From IMG/VR virus record IMGVR_UViG_3300017923_000007, positions 1 to 34,324 of that record: a stretch of 34,324 bases of DNA. One strand, written 5' to 3'. This DNA is from a virus. The notes under the pieces are model-generated. The model was not told where the DNA came from and made no database searches. It saw nothing but the letters and a program-made list of their open reading frames with translations. Positions 7,308-15,636 of the stretch are shown here, one piece after another; within the stretch, counting starts at the first letter, position 1; each line of letters opens with the position of its first letter. A program made the translations under genes and the position numbers.

Positions 7308-7835
7308 TTATAACCCCTCTTCTATAATTACTCTATGTCTCAACCAACCTCTAATAAATGATTTATATTTATTGTCGTTTTGTGTTAACTCAATGTAATA
7401 TGCTCCCTGAAGAACATTCATTGCCTTGAAAATATCATTGCTATATATACTATTATTAACTGCCTTCAGCGTTTGATTTCCTACTATCCCGTCAACTTGT
7501 ATGACTTGATAATGTATTGCATTGTATGCTTTTTGCAGGTGTCTAACGGCTCGGTGCTGTCCCATATTAACCCCTTGTTCAAAGGCTTCATACTGTATTT
7601 TTGGATCAGTTAATAGGTGAAATTTTGGTTCTATAATATACTGGCTATAATATATTTCTCTTGCTGTTTCCACAGGTAAATCTTTCATATCTCCCTTATA
7701 ACCATATTTTCTGGCAATTCTTTTTGTTATACCATATTTTGTTTCTCCACCTGGATCATTCGGGTGGTCAACATAGCCACCCTCTATATCTATAATATTA
7801 TTTATTTGTCTTTTTATTTTCTTTGGTATTTCCAT
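7308..7835 (-). CDS. endolysin, GH108-type N-acetylmuramidase
   Basis: I start at ATG 7835, 8 bases after GGGGGTGA, giving 175 residues; a longer frame opens at 7868. Residues near 18-40 read IEGGYVDHPNDPGGETKYGI, the signature of glycosyl hydrolase family 108 with the catalytic Glu just before GGY. The C-terminal half (VDGIVGNQTLKAVN) matches the peptidoglycan-binding domain that follows GH108. It hydrolyses the glycan backbone of the host wall at the end of infection. No signal peptide is seen, so it would need the holin for export. The start overlaps the end of the holin gene by 38 bases. Confidence 0.9.
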   Translation of the reverse strand: MEIPKKIKRQINNIIDIEGGYVDHPNDPGGETKYGITKRIARKYGYKGDMKDLPVETAREIYYSQYIIEPKFHLLTDPKIQYEAFEQGVNMGQHRAVRHLQKAYNAIHYQVIQVDGIVGNQTLKAVNNSIYSNDIFKAMNVLQGAYYIELTQNDNKYKSFIRGWLRHRVIIEEGL

Positions 7836-8277
7836 TTTCTTTTTCACCCCCAAAGTCAATTCCAACAAGATCTACACTTTTCTTTCTTAATGCCTTTGAT
7901 ATTGGAAGAACATCAACTCCTGCTCCAGCAAGATGGGATAAAATATTTAGAACTTCTTTGGTGAAAATAAAACCATATATTGCTGTTGCCAACCATTTTC
8001 CCATTCCAAGATTTACAAATGCTCCAGCATGTGTTGCTATACTTGATAATATAAGATATCCAATTATTGTTGGAAAACCTTTTTTCATTGCTATATGCCC
8101 CGAAAATTCCATATCATCATTATTCATTATTTCCATAACTTTTGACAAAAAAGAGAAAAGAAAAGCCACCCAAATTGCTATAAATTGAGTATTAATTTGA
8201 ATAAAAAAACCAAATATCAGGGAAATCAAACCCCACAATTTGGCGAATATTGCACCTATTCCACTTTCAGTTATCAT
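7798..8277 (-). CDS. phage holin, TcdE/phi-type (Phage_holin_4 family)
   Basis: ATG 8277 lies 8 bases after AGGAG; a GTG at 8286 overlaps the ribosome site and is less likely. The protein is about 159 residues with several hydrophobic stretches (FAKLWGLISLIFGFFI, FIAIWVAFLFSFL, FPTIIGYLILSSIATHAG, WLATAIYGFIFTKEVLNIL) and a charged tail. The segment AMKKGF through EVLNILSHLAGAGVDVLP is typical of the toxin-secretion/phage-lysis holin family. It forms membrane lesions that release the endolysin encoded directly downstream. Confidence 0.85.
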   Translation of the reverse strand: MITESGIGAIFAKLWGLISLIFGFFIQINTQFIAIWVAFLFSFLSKVMEIMNNDDMEFSGHIAMKKGFPTIIGYLILSSIATHAGAFVNLGMGKWLATAIYGFIFTKEVLNILSHLAGAGVDVLPISKALRKKSVDLVGIDFGGEKENGNTKENKKTNK

Positions 8278-8318
8278 TTTTTTCACTCCTTATTAAAATA
8301 ATTATTAAAGAGTGATAA

Positions 8319-9035
8319 TTACATTACATAAACCTTTCTTTCCCAATCATAATTAACGGTCTCTTCAGCAGTATTTGTGTTGATTAATTTCACTTCAAAA
8401 CTGCTATCTGTCTTACTTAAAACTTCATAATCAATATTAACATTATCAAGTGTTATAACTGGTTCTCCACATATTCCTTCTGTATGAGTAATATTAACAG
8501 TTGTTTCTCCACTTACTGCAATAGTTTCAGTTCCATTTCCTGTTAATAATTGTTTTTTATTCATTTCATTTTGAAATTCAGTTAATAGGTCCTCTAATGT
8601 TAATAGTTGTTTTCTCATATCAGTAATACTAACAATACTGCCTGCACTAACTTCTATTTGATATAATTCTTGATCATAATCTCCTATATTTTCTGGAAGT
8701 ATTGATTGTTCTATTCCGTTTTCATTATTAAGATATATATAATTAGTTTCATTATCAGTAAGTGTTATTGTTTTTTCTGCTGTTAATACTACAACACCAC
8801 CAACAATTCCAGCTCCAGCAGTAAGTGTTATATCTAATAAATTTTGAGTTAATTCAAAACCCTGATATATTCCGTTTCCCAATATAACTGCCCTTGCTTG
8901 CTGATTATAGGTCTTAATATTTCCAATCTCCATTTCATTATCAACAATATTTCCCATTAGGGTTGTATTGATATTATTAAGTTTTGTTGAAGTAACTTCT
9001 TCTTTCGTATTCCAATTTTCAGGTGTTTGTGCCAT
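8319..9035 (-). CDS. tail appendage / distal tail structural protein
   Basis: 238 residues with a strong ribosome site (AAGGAGGG) before ATG 9035. The N-terminus (MAQTPENWNTKEEVTSTKLNN) is typical of phage minor tail proteins that follow the hub genes. The middle is beta-rich (ITLTAGAGIVGGVVVL, TLTDNETNYIYLN) and the last 70 residues look like a small beta-sandwich ending WERKVYVM, as in receptor-binding fibre tips. No enzymatic motif is seen. It is the last structural gene before the holin, the usual place for a host-recognition protein. Confidence 0.55.
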   Translation of the reverse strand: MAQTPENWNTKEEVTSTKLNNINTTLMGNIVDNEMEIGNIKTYNQQARAVILGNGIYQGFELTQNLLDITLTAGAGIVGGVVVLTAEKTITLTDNETNYIYLNNENGIEQSILPENIGDYDQELYQIEVSAGSIVSITDMRKQLLTLEDLLTEFQNEMNKKQLLTGNGTETIAVSGETTVNITHTEGICGEPVITLDNVNIDYEVLSKTDSSFEVKLINTNTAEETVNYDWERKVYVM

Positions 9036-9054
9036 TTAATTTTCCCTCCTTAAT

Positions 9055-9396
9055 TTACCTTTTCAAAATGTTTCCTTCGTCTAATTTCATTCCAGTATCT
9101 AAAACCAACGGATCAGGTATATCCTGTATATCTCCAATAGTAATATTGATTTGTGATTGCTGTATAATTTCAAATTCTAATCTATTAAGTCTTGAAATGA
9201 TAACTCCAGAACCCTCTGTATATTCCACTCCTGAAGAGTTCTGGACATCATATATGACATCTCCATTTCTCAACATTACATCATATGAAGTAATAAGGTC
9301 TTCATATTCTTGATTTTCATAATTAACAGTTCTAACTATTCCTAATAACTGTTGTTTGCCATAATCAACCTGTCCTTTTGCAAGGTCTTTAATCAT
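9055..9396 (-). CDS. small baseplate/tail protein of unknown family
   Basis: 113 residues, starting at ATG 9396 after AAGGGGTGGTGA, 16 bases from the end of the hub gene. The sequence is predicted mostly beta (GIVRTVNYENQEYEDLITSYDV, RNGDVIYDVQNSSGV), which would fit an OB-fold or spike-like baseplate protein. No membrane segment, cysteines or recognised catalytic residues. Its place between hub and tail appendage supports a structural role; the family is not recognised. Confidence 0.5.
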   Translation of the reverse strand: MIKDLAKGQVDYGKQQLLGIVRTVNYENQEYEDLITSYDVMLRNGDVIYDVQNSSGVEYTEGSGVIISRLNRLEFEIIQQSQINITIGDIQDIPDPLVLDTGMKLDEGNILKR

Positions 9397-9412
9397 TTTA
9401 ATTCACCACCCC

Positions 9413-11671
9413 TTATAAAACATAACCAATAACAGTTGTGCTATCCTCTGAACCTCTTACAGAATTATGAGTAACTTCTGTTACATATAGCTTCACTTGT
9501 TGCTGATATACAGGGTGATATACATTTATTATTTTTCCTGGCTGTATTCTAACATCAGAAAGTAATTTTACTTTTGTGATTTTTGATTGGATATTATTGT
9601 AAAACAATTCTTCCTCTGCTTTTGCCTGAACTTCTTCAAAATTTTGTAATAATGGATTATCTATTTCTTTTGTTATTTCTCCATATTTTGAGATAAGATT
9701 TGTATTTTCTGCTATTCCTTCAATCTGTCCTGGTGGTACTTCTGCAACTGGCTTTCCGTATATTTTTACAAAATATTGAGCATCCATAGAAAAATGCCAA
9801 CTGTTCTTGAATTTAATTTCAGTATAATAAGGATTAATTGCAACTATTTTATATTCATCTCGGTCTAAAATACCCCAAGTTATAACATCGTAAAAATCAA
9901 ACCAATCACTATCATTGTCTGCTACTTCAACTTCCACCCTAACATCAACTGCTCTTGTTTTTTGATCCTGTGAGTAATAAAATTTTTGACTTTGATCTTC
10001 TTCCAATATTACCTCTTTTTCAACTAACAATTCTTCCTTCTGCACCACCTGTCGTGGTTCTTCTACATTTCTTCCAGTAACCTTCACTCTTGTTGCTATA
10101 TCGCTATCATCCCACTCTGCATCATACCATTCGATATTGTCTGCATTACTGTAAGAATAATCTGCTGAAAGTGAAGAAAGGTTTCTTTTTGAAATTAATT
10201 CTAATTTTCCTTCATTATTAATGTTAATTTTCTTTCCCATTGTATCTGCAAGCATATTAACCATATCTATTATTTTTTCTCCAACAAATTGTATCTTTCC
10301 AACTGTTGGTGGAGGTTCTTCCATTGCTATAATATAAGGAAGTCCATCGTTGAAGCTTGTTTTAATCCCCCAGATATTTGAAAAATCAAAACCTACATAA
10401 CTGTTTTCTTCTTTCATTTCTGTTTCTGATAGTATTGTCATATTATCCTGATAATTATTCCCTGAAAGGTCTTCTCCAATCAGAAAGATATTTTGTCCAA
10501 AAGTATAATTATTTTCATAAGCTGAATCTTCTGGATATCCAACATATATATTGTTGAGAGTAAGGTCAGTTGTATTTTCTCCAATTTTTGTTGTCCAAAA
10601 ATATAATACTTCGTCAAAATTAATATTTTGTGCATATATATTTTCAATATTGATATTATTGATATAGTCCCTACTAAACGGATTAATACTTCCAAAAAGA
10701 AGACCACTTGAGGAGTAAAAAATATCATCAACTCCTGCAATGGGTCCACTTATATATATATCTTTCCAATATACATTAGAAATATCGACATGACTTGAAG
10801 TTAGCTCTTTTCCAAAAGTTGAAAAATGACAACCTCCAGAAAAAGTGTCTATATTTTCCATCGATATATTCTTGAAAACTACACTGTCAATATTAACATT
10901 GTCTCCAATTTCATTACAGAAAATATTCATATTCCCTTCATCAGATTTCATATTGATATCTGACATCATAACATTACTGATATTAACATGACTGCCTGCA
11001 AATTGTGTATCAAATACTCCCTTAATTGTTGAAGCAAATATACCCCTATAGTAATAATCAAGATAACCATTAATATTACTAATCGTGAAATTATTAATAT
11101 TGGTGTCAATTTTCCCTTCAAATCCTGAATAAGAAGAAATAGTATCTGTAATTGCAAATTTTGAAAGTGGATCTCCATCAGTTGTTATATTCTTAATTTT
11201 GATATTGTCAAGTTGACTTCCCTGAATAGTATTGAGAAGTCTAATATCCTCATATTTGTTTTTTCCTTCTATATATACATTTTGAAATGTTATATTTTCT
11301 AATATTCTACCTTCTACTCTTTGAAAGAAATTAACATCATAATCAATCGAAATCATTTGAAAATCTGAAAAAGTTATATTTTTGATTTCTGGCTGATAAC
11401 TTTCTGTTATAATTTCTTCCCAGTCATGAGGATATTCTAATTCTAACTCCCAAAAAAGACCATAACTCCCGTTTCCTTCAATTATGAAATTTGAAATTGT
11501 ATATCCGTTTCCATCAAAACTACCGTTGAAGTTATAACCAGTCCATTTTTGACCACCTAAATCTATATCTGAAACTAATTTATAATACGCTTCAGGATTG
11601 TTTTGAATATCAATCAAATCCTGTCCAGTCTCAATAAGATATGGATCAGTCTGTGTTCCTGTTCCTAACAT
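9413..11671 (-). CDS. tail hub C-terminal half fused to an N-terminal beta-helix adhesin-like domain
   Basis: 752 residues, with AAAGGTGGTGA before ATG 11671. Residues about 1-65 (GTGTQTDPYLIETGQDL, YKLVSDIDLGG, FNGSFDGNGYTISNFII) match the lead-in of GLUG/right-handed beta-helix proteins; repeated I/N-rich strands continue to about residue 430, ending with PPPTVG. From about residue 455 (GKIQFVGEKIIDMVNMLADTMG) it resembles the C-terminal part of siphovirus tail-associated hub proteins, with beta-rich segments (EYKIVAINPYYTEIKF, KIYGKPVAE, KIINVYHPVYQQQ). The N-terminal part of such a hub is encoded separately in the next gene upstream. The fold assignment is by pattern only. Confidence 0.6.
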   Translation of the reverse strand: MLGTGTQTDPYLIETGQDLIDIQNNPEAYYKLVSDIDLGGQKWTGYNFNGSFDGNGYTISNFIIEGNGSYGLFWELELEYPHDWEEIITESYQPEIKNITFSDFQMISIDYDVNFFQRVEGRILENITFQNVYIEGKNKYEDIRLLNTIQGSQLDNIKIKNITTDGDPLSKFAITDTISSYSGFEGKIDTNINNFTISNINGYLDYYYRGIFASTIKGVFDTQFAGSHVNISNVMMSDINMKSDEGNMNIFCNEIGDNVNIDSVVFKNISMENIDTFSGGCHFSTFGKELTSSHVDISNVYWKDIYISGPIAGVDDIFYSSSGLLFGSINPFSRDYINNINIENIYAQNINFDEVLYFWTTKIGENTTDLTLNNIYVGYPEDSAYENNYTFGQNIFLIGEDLSGNNYQDNMTILSETEMKEENSYVGFDFSNIWGIKTSFNDGLPYIIAMEEPPPTVGKIQFVGEKIIDMVNMLADTMGKKININNEGKLELISKRNLSSLSADYSYSNADNIEWYDAEWDDSDIATRVKVTGRNVEEPRQVVQKEELLVEKEVILEEDQSQKFYYSQDQKTRAVDVRVEVEVADNDSDWFDFYDVITWGILDRDEYKIVAINPYYTEIKFKNSWHFSMDAQYFVKIYGKPVAEVPPGQIEGIAENTNLISKYGEITKEIDNPLLQNFEEVQAKAEEELFYNNIQSKITKVKLLSDVRIQPGKIINVYHPVYQQQVKLYVTEVTHNSVRGSEDSTTVIGYVL

Positions 11672-11719
11672 TTGTTCACCACCTTTTTTAAAACAAAACC
11701 TCTTTTAAAATTAATAAAA

Positions 11720-12205
11720 TTAAAAATCTAAATCTTCATTAGTCAATCTCGTATAAGTCAACAATATATCTCTTATAATTTCAGTTGTTCTTTCATTTTT
11801 ATATTGTTTACTGGTCCTCACTTTTGACAACAATTCTTTCATTCCATCAAGTGCTGTTACTGATATTGTGGGAGCATTTCCTCTTTGATATTTTGTCTTA
11901 TAAGCATTAGTAATATAATATGTCCCAACAGGTAGTATTTGATTATTAATTCCTTTTTCGACAATAACTTTGTTGTTTAATTCCAGTAAATCGTTATTTT
12001 CTGAATTAGGGTTCATGATATCAAATTCTCCATTTTCATTAACTATCTGAAATTCCAGTCTGTTAGATTTATTATTTTCAAATTGTTTTATTTTTAAATT
12101 CTGTACCTTATCTGATATATCAACAATTTCTCCTGTTGGTTTTTCTATTTTAACAACATTATTGATTAACCTGATTGGTTTCTCTATTTCGTCTTTATAA
12201 GCCAA
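11720..12205 (-). CDS. tail hub N-terminal half
   Basis: 161 residues starting at TTG 12205, 8 bases after AGGGGG. The sequence (IEKPTGEIVDISDKVQNLKIKQFENNKSNRLEFQIVN, LPVGTYYITNAYKTKY, ISVTALDGMKELLSK) is typical of the first domain of phage tail hub/Tal proteins. It ends at EDLDF, the point where such proteins normally continue into the second domain. Here the continuation is in the next gene, after 48 non-coding bases and a new beta-helix domain. Both halves have their own good ribosome sites, so this looks like a natural split rather than a sequencing error. Confidence 0.6.
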   Translation of the reverse strand: MAYKDEIEKPIRLINNVVKIEKPTGEIVDISDKVQNLKIKQFENNKSNRLEFQIVNENGEFDIMNPNSENNDLLELNNKVIVEKGINNQILPVGTYYITNAYKTKYQRGNAPTISVTALDGMKELLSKVRTSKQYKNERTTEIIRDILLTYTRLTNEDLDF

Positions 12206-12224
12206 TTTAATACCCCCTTTTGAT

Positions 12225-12255
12225 AAAAAAATAAAGGCAGGTTTTTATACCTGCC
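12225..12255 (-). terminator. terminator or attenuator upstream of the hub genes
   Basis: GGCAGG (12236-12241) and CCTGCC (12250-12255) form a stem; on the minus strand it is followed by TTTATTTTTTT. It would end part of the transcription coming from the tape-measure side before the hub genes. Confidence 0.65.
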
Positions 12256-12266
12256 CCTCTTTCTTT

Positions 12267-12352
12267 AAGTCGTTGGCGTTTTGTTATATAAAACAAAAAC
12301 CTTTATTCTAAGTCGTTGGTGTTTTACTATTTTAAAAGTAAAAACCTATATT
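12267..12352. repeat. two tandem 43-bp repeats, each with a hairpin whose stem bases co-vary
   Basis: Units at 12267-12309 and 12310-12352 each begin AAGTCGTTGG, then T or C, then G, and end AAAAACCT. The stem is TTTTGTT/AACAAAA in unit 1 and TTTTACT/AGTAAAA in unit 2, so two base pairs change on both sides at once. The array directly abuts the stop of the upstream tail gene. Read on the minus strand each unit ends with codons for KTPTT and a stop, but unit 2 is not open upstream. Confidence 0.65.
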
Positions 12353-12736
12353 TTAAACTATCTGTTTCAATACTTTTAATTGTATTTCAACATCTTGATA
12401 ATATTCACTTAAAATCTGTTGTTCATCTCTCAATTCTCCATATGGAGTTCCTCCAAAATCAACAATTTCCACTTCATATACTTCTCCATCATTATTTTCA
12501 AATTCATATGTGTTTGCTCCGTTATTATTGTAATGTCTATTTTGTAATTCCTGAAAGAAATCTTTTTTCATTATTTTCCACTTCATTGAAATATAGTTAT
12601 CTTCTAATATGAAACCCCAGTTAATAGATTTATTGCTGGTTAATGTTTGAACATCTGTTCTTGATTTCTTTTTATTAAGCCCCGAATAATCACCAACAGG
12701 GGGATCATACGGAAAATTATAAGTTCCTAATCTCAT
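12353..12736 (-). CDS. distal tail-like structural protein
   Basis: I start at ATG 12736, one base after the tape-measure stop, using the GGAGG that lies within the last tape-measure codons; the longer frame from 12766 would begin upstream of that site. About 127 residues, beta-rich, beginning MRLGTYNFPYDPPVG and containing FGGTPYGELRDEQQ. It lies between the tape measure and the hub, the position of the distal tail protein in siphoviruses. The product is short for a Dit protein (usually over 200 residues), so only the N-terminal ring domain may be present. The name is based on position. Confidence 0.5.
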   Translation of the reverse strand: MRLGTYNFPYDPPVGDYSGLNKKKSRTDVQTLTSNKSINWGFILEDNYISMKWKIMKKDFFQELQNRHYNNNGANTYEFENNDGEVYEVEIVDFGGTPYGELRDEQQILSEYYQDVEIQLKVLKQIV

Positions 12737-12737
12737 A

Positions 12738-14849
12738 TTATACCAACCTCCCTGTTGACATTTCATTCATTCTTAACTTTCTCATTATCTCATTAACAAC
12801 CTGATCACTGACTTTCTCTTCTCCATAATTATTAATATCTCCAACATTGATAGTATAACTATTTTGGTTATTATTAGTCTGTCCAGCCTGTGTTAATAGT
12901 GAATTAAGCTGTTCTGGCTGTAATACATATTCTCCAGCCTGTGCTATTATTGGTACATCTTGATTATTATATCCTGGTACCTGTCCTCCATCGTGGAATA
13001 CTCCAAGTGCTGAACCAACAGCAGAAGCTATTGTTCCTCCAGTTCCTCCTGTGAGGAAATTCATAAATGTTATAACTGCTTTTTTTGCAAGAAATTTAAT
13101 AATCATATTTTTTAAGCTTCCGATGATATCTATAAATGTACTTCTAATAGCATCTCCTGCTGATTTTGTTCCGTCAACAATATCTGTTAATCCTTGAGAA
13201 ATAGAGCTTGTCATACTTGTTTTTATATTATTCATTAATCCATTAATCATTTCTGCTTTTGTTGCTAATTGTTCTCTAAACATTTCTAACCCTGAAGTTG
13301 CATTATTAAGAATTGAATCAGTTCCCTCTGTTGCTCCACCTACTATTTCTTTTGTTTTTTCTGCAGCAAGTTGAGTTGTTTCTCTCATTTTTCTTTGGGC
13401 TTCTTCAATTTGTTTCTGATAATCAAAAAAACCATCAGCAGAACCAGTCATATCTTTTTCTTCTCCAGTCCTTAAATCAACTATTTTTCCACCCGAGAAG
13501 TCTGGTTCTTTCATTCCATTCCATTGTTCATTCCAACCGTCTTTTATTTCTTTTGCTGTACCAAGTGTTGCTCCTTTAGCGTGTTTTAACATATCGTCTA
13601 ATAATTTTTCTGATTTATTATTTAGCTTTTCCATTTCTTCCATATTTCCTTTAAAAAGAGCGACTATTGCTTGACCAGTAATTTTAAATCCTTTTCCTAA
13701 ATCAAAAATTAAAAGTCCAAGATTTTTCACGAATTTAAATAGTGCATCTCTCATCCCTATAAAATTTGTAAAGACTCCAAGTAATGCAAGAACTCCAGCT
13801 ACTGCTATTCCGATTGAGGTTGCAAATCCTCCTCCTAATAATGCAGCTAATCCTTTTATTCCAGCTATTAATTTTCCTATTACAGCACTACCACTAATAG
13901 TTACCATTAATCCTTTAATGATAAATAAACTATTAATAAATTGCCCTAAAATTAATACAACTGGTCCAACTACTCCAACTAATGCTGCTATTCTCATTAT
14001 CCAAATTCTTGTATCTTCATCAAGATCATTTAACCAGATAAGTAATTCTTTTGCTGAAACCACTAAAGGACGAAAAGCATCTTCTATTTGTTCTCCATAT
14101 AATTCTTTAAATTTTTGCCACTGTTCTTTTAATATTTTAACCTGATTAGCAGTTTGATCTATTGTCCTCTTAAAATCATTTTGTGAAGATTCTGCATCAC
14201 CCATTAATAACATCATTCTTGTCATTATTTTTTGTTTTTCAGTCATTGCTTTGCCTTCTTCAATAATTCCTTTCTTAACTGCTTCTCGTTTTACTCTGGT
14301 TTGAGTAAGACTATAACCAAGTTTTCTTAATGGTTCTACTTCTCCAGCAATAACTCCAGAGACTATTTTTTGTTGTGCAACATCTTTTGAGATATCCTCA
14401 AAGGAAGCAATATCAATAGTTAATTGAGACATTGCTTTTGACATTTCAAAGGCATTATCTGTTTCTAATCCCATTGATTTTAACATTTTCTGAAAATTAG
14501 ATAAATCATCTTGAATCCCTGTTTCATTCCAACCCATTTTTCCCATTCTGTCTACGAATTTATTTGCTTCATTTGTTAAATTTCCAAATACTATTTCATA
14601 CCTACTTTGAACCTGTTCAGCATCACTTGCGGCATCAAACATTTTCTTTGCTATCATAACCATTGGTGCTGTGATTGCAGCTGTCATTCCTGCTCCAATT
14701 TTTGTCATATTTCGACTAACTGACTTCATTTTTCTTTCTATTTTACTGGTTTCTTTATTAATTAATCTTTTACTATCTCGAAAACCCTTCTTCATTTGTT
14801 TTGTATCAAGTCCAATTTCGGCATATATTGTACCTAAATTTTGAGACAT
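12738..14849 (-). CDS. tail tape measure protein
   Basis: 703 residues, with AAAGGGGGCA before ATG 14849. The N-terminus (YAEIGLDTKQMKKGFRDSKR) and the region near 90-190 (YEIVFGNLTNEANKFV, VSGVIAGEVEPLRKLGYSL) are typical of tape measure proteins. Hydrophobic stretches lie at about 285-355, and the C-terminus carries HDGGQVPGYNNQDVPIIAQAGEYVL, a conserved tape-measure tail motif. It sets tail length and is ejected with DNA. By the usual relation of about 1.5 angstrom per residue this length predicts a tail near 105 nm. It is the largest gene but one and follows the two chaperone genes, as expected. Confidence 0.93.
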   Translation of the reverse strand: MSQNLGTIYAEIGLDTKQMKKGFRDSKRLINKETSKIERKMKSVSRNMTKIGAGMTAAITAPMVMIAKKMFDAASDAEQVQSRYEIVFGNLTNEANKFVDRMGKMGWNETGIQDDLSNFQKMLKSMGLETDNAFEMSKAMSQLTIDIASFEDISKDVAQQKIVSGVIAGEVEPLRKLGYSLTQTRVKREAVKKGIIEEGKAMTEKQKIMTRMMLLMGDAESSQNDFKRTIDQTANQVKILKEQWQKFKELYGEQIEDAFRPLVVSAKELLIWLNDLDEDTRIWIMRIAALVGVVGPVVLILGQFINSLFIIKGLMVTISGSAVIGKLIAGIKGLAALLGGGFATSIGIAVAGVLALLGVFTNFIGMRDALFKFVKNLGLLIFDLGKGFKITGQAIVALFKGNMEEMEKLNNKSEKLLDDMLKHAKGATLGTAKEIKDGWNEQWNGMKEPDFSGGKIVDLRTGEEKDMTGSADGFFDYQKQIEEAQRKMRETTQLAAEKTKEIVGGATEGTDSILNNATSGLEMFREQLATKAEMINGLMNNIKTSMTSSISQGLTDIVDGTKSAGDAIRSTFIDIIGSLKNMIIKFLAKKAVITFMNFLTGGTGGTIASAVGSALGVFHDGGQVPGYNNQDVPIIAQAGEYVLQPEQLNSLLTQAGQTNNNQNSYTINVGDINNYGEEKVSDQVVNEIMRKLRMNEMSTGRLV

Positions 14850-14868
14850 TTATCTGCCCCCTTTCAAA

Positions 14869-15123
14869 CTAAAAATTTCCCATACCTAATTGTTTTAATC
14901 CATCAGCCCCACCTTTTTTATTGTTATTTTTATTTTGATTATTTTCTGCATTTTCTTTTGCTTTTTCATATGCTTTTTCTTTTTCTCTTAATAATCTATA
15001 AGCATACGCTTCATCAAGAAGAAACCTTTGAGTATTATTATATTCTGGACTATCTCCAAAAAGAATATTTGAAGGTCTTTCTTTATAGATTTCTGCTATT
15101 ATATTAACTCTATCTATCATCAT
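14869..15123 (-). CDS. tail assembly chaperone, second protein (gpT position)
   Basis: 84 residues, starting at ATG 15123, overlapping the preceding chaperone gene by 14 bases (ATGATGATAGATAG). The protein is short, charged and Asn/Lys-rich toward the end (ENNQNKNNNKKGG). It has no ribosome site of its own, so it is either translationally coupled or made by frameshifting. It lies directly before the tape measure gene, the standard place for the gpT partner. No typical slippery heptamer is visible in the overlap. Confidence 0.55.
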   Translation of the reverse strand: MMIDRVNIIAEIYKERPSNILFGDSPEYNNTQRFLLDEAYAYRLLREKEKAYEKAKENAENNQNKNNNKKGGADGLKQLGMGNF

Positions 15124-15526
15124 TGGATTCTTGAAATCGCTCTATCCCAACTTGATCTTCAGTAACTTTTTGTAAACCCCAGGTGCCAATTTCTGCTTTA
15201 TCAACATCAGAAAGATATTCTTCTATTTCTTCCCATTTCGGCTCAACCAATGTTATTTGTGCATAAGCTATCATTAATTGGTGGAAGTTTTTAACATTGT
15301 CTAAATCACCCAATAATTCTTCTTCTAAATTTTCTTCATTAATTTCTTCTTTTTTCTCATCATTTTTAAATAATTCTTCTAATATTTTATTATCAAGAAT
15401 ATTTTCAGCTAATAATCTTGAAGTATCAGGTTTTTCAACTAATACTCTAATTCCAGAACTTAATTCTATTTCTTCTTGTCTTTCTTTCTTTTTTTGTTTA
15501 ATTTCTTCAATTGTACTAATTGCCAT
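15110..15526 (-). CDS. tail assembly chaperone, first protein (gpG position)
   Basis: I start at ATG 15526, 8-9 bases after AAAGG; an ATG at 15535 directly touches that site. About 138 residues, acidic, with KPDTSRLLAENILD and an EEKKEEINEENLEEELL segment followed by NFHQLMIAYAQITLVEPKW. This matches the small acidic chaperones that coat the tape measure during tail assembly. It follows the major tail protein and a strong terminator, and is followed by the second chaperone and the tape measure gene. Confidence 0.65.
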   Translation of the reverse strand: MAISTIEEIKQKKKERQEEIELSSGIRVLVEKPDTSRLLAENILDNKILEELFKNDEKKEEINEENLEEELLGDLDNVKNFHQLMIAYAQITLVEPKWEEIEEYLSDVDKAEIGTWGLQKVTEDQVGIERFQESNDDR

Positions 15527-15568
15527 TTTAATCATCCTTTCATTCTTTCATTTTTTAAAAATTTCCAA

Positions 15569-15609
15569 TAAAAAAAAGGACAAACCAATAAAAGATTTTG
15601 GCTTGCCCT
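15569..15609 (-). terminator. strong terminator after the major tail protein gene
   Basis: On the minus strand AGGGCAAGCCAA pairs with TTGGTTTGTCCT over 12 positions (one G-U pair), followed directly by eight T. It would make most transcription stop after the tail tube gene and lower expression of the chaperone and tape measure genes. Confidence 0.88.
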
Positions 15610-15636
15610 ATATAAATGATTCTACCTTTTTATGCT

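Noticed and set aside
10480-11178. Overlapping minus-strand frames inside the hub gene
   Set aside because: They lie within the 752-residue tail gene in another frame, lack ribosome sites and have biased hydrophobic composition typical of shadow frames.
12267-12352. CRISPR array
   Set aside because: Only two contiguous units without unique spacers and no cas genes; the structure is a tandem hairpin repeat.
13313-13579. 88-codon + strand frame, Leu/Phe-rich
   Set aside because: Antisense shadow of the tape measure coding sequence, no ribosome site.
15110-15123. Programmed frameshift joining the two tail chaperone genes
   Set aside because: The overlap is ATGATGATAGATAG and the second frame is +1 relative to the first. 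I see no X-XXY-YYZ slippery sequence, so simple coupling is more likely; proteomics could decide.
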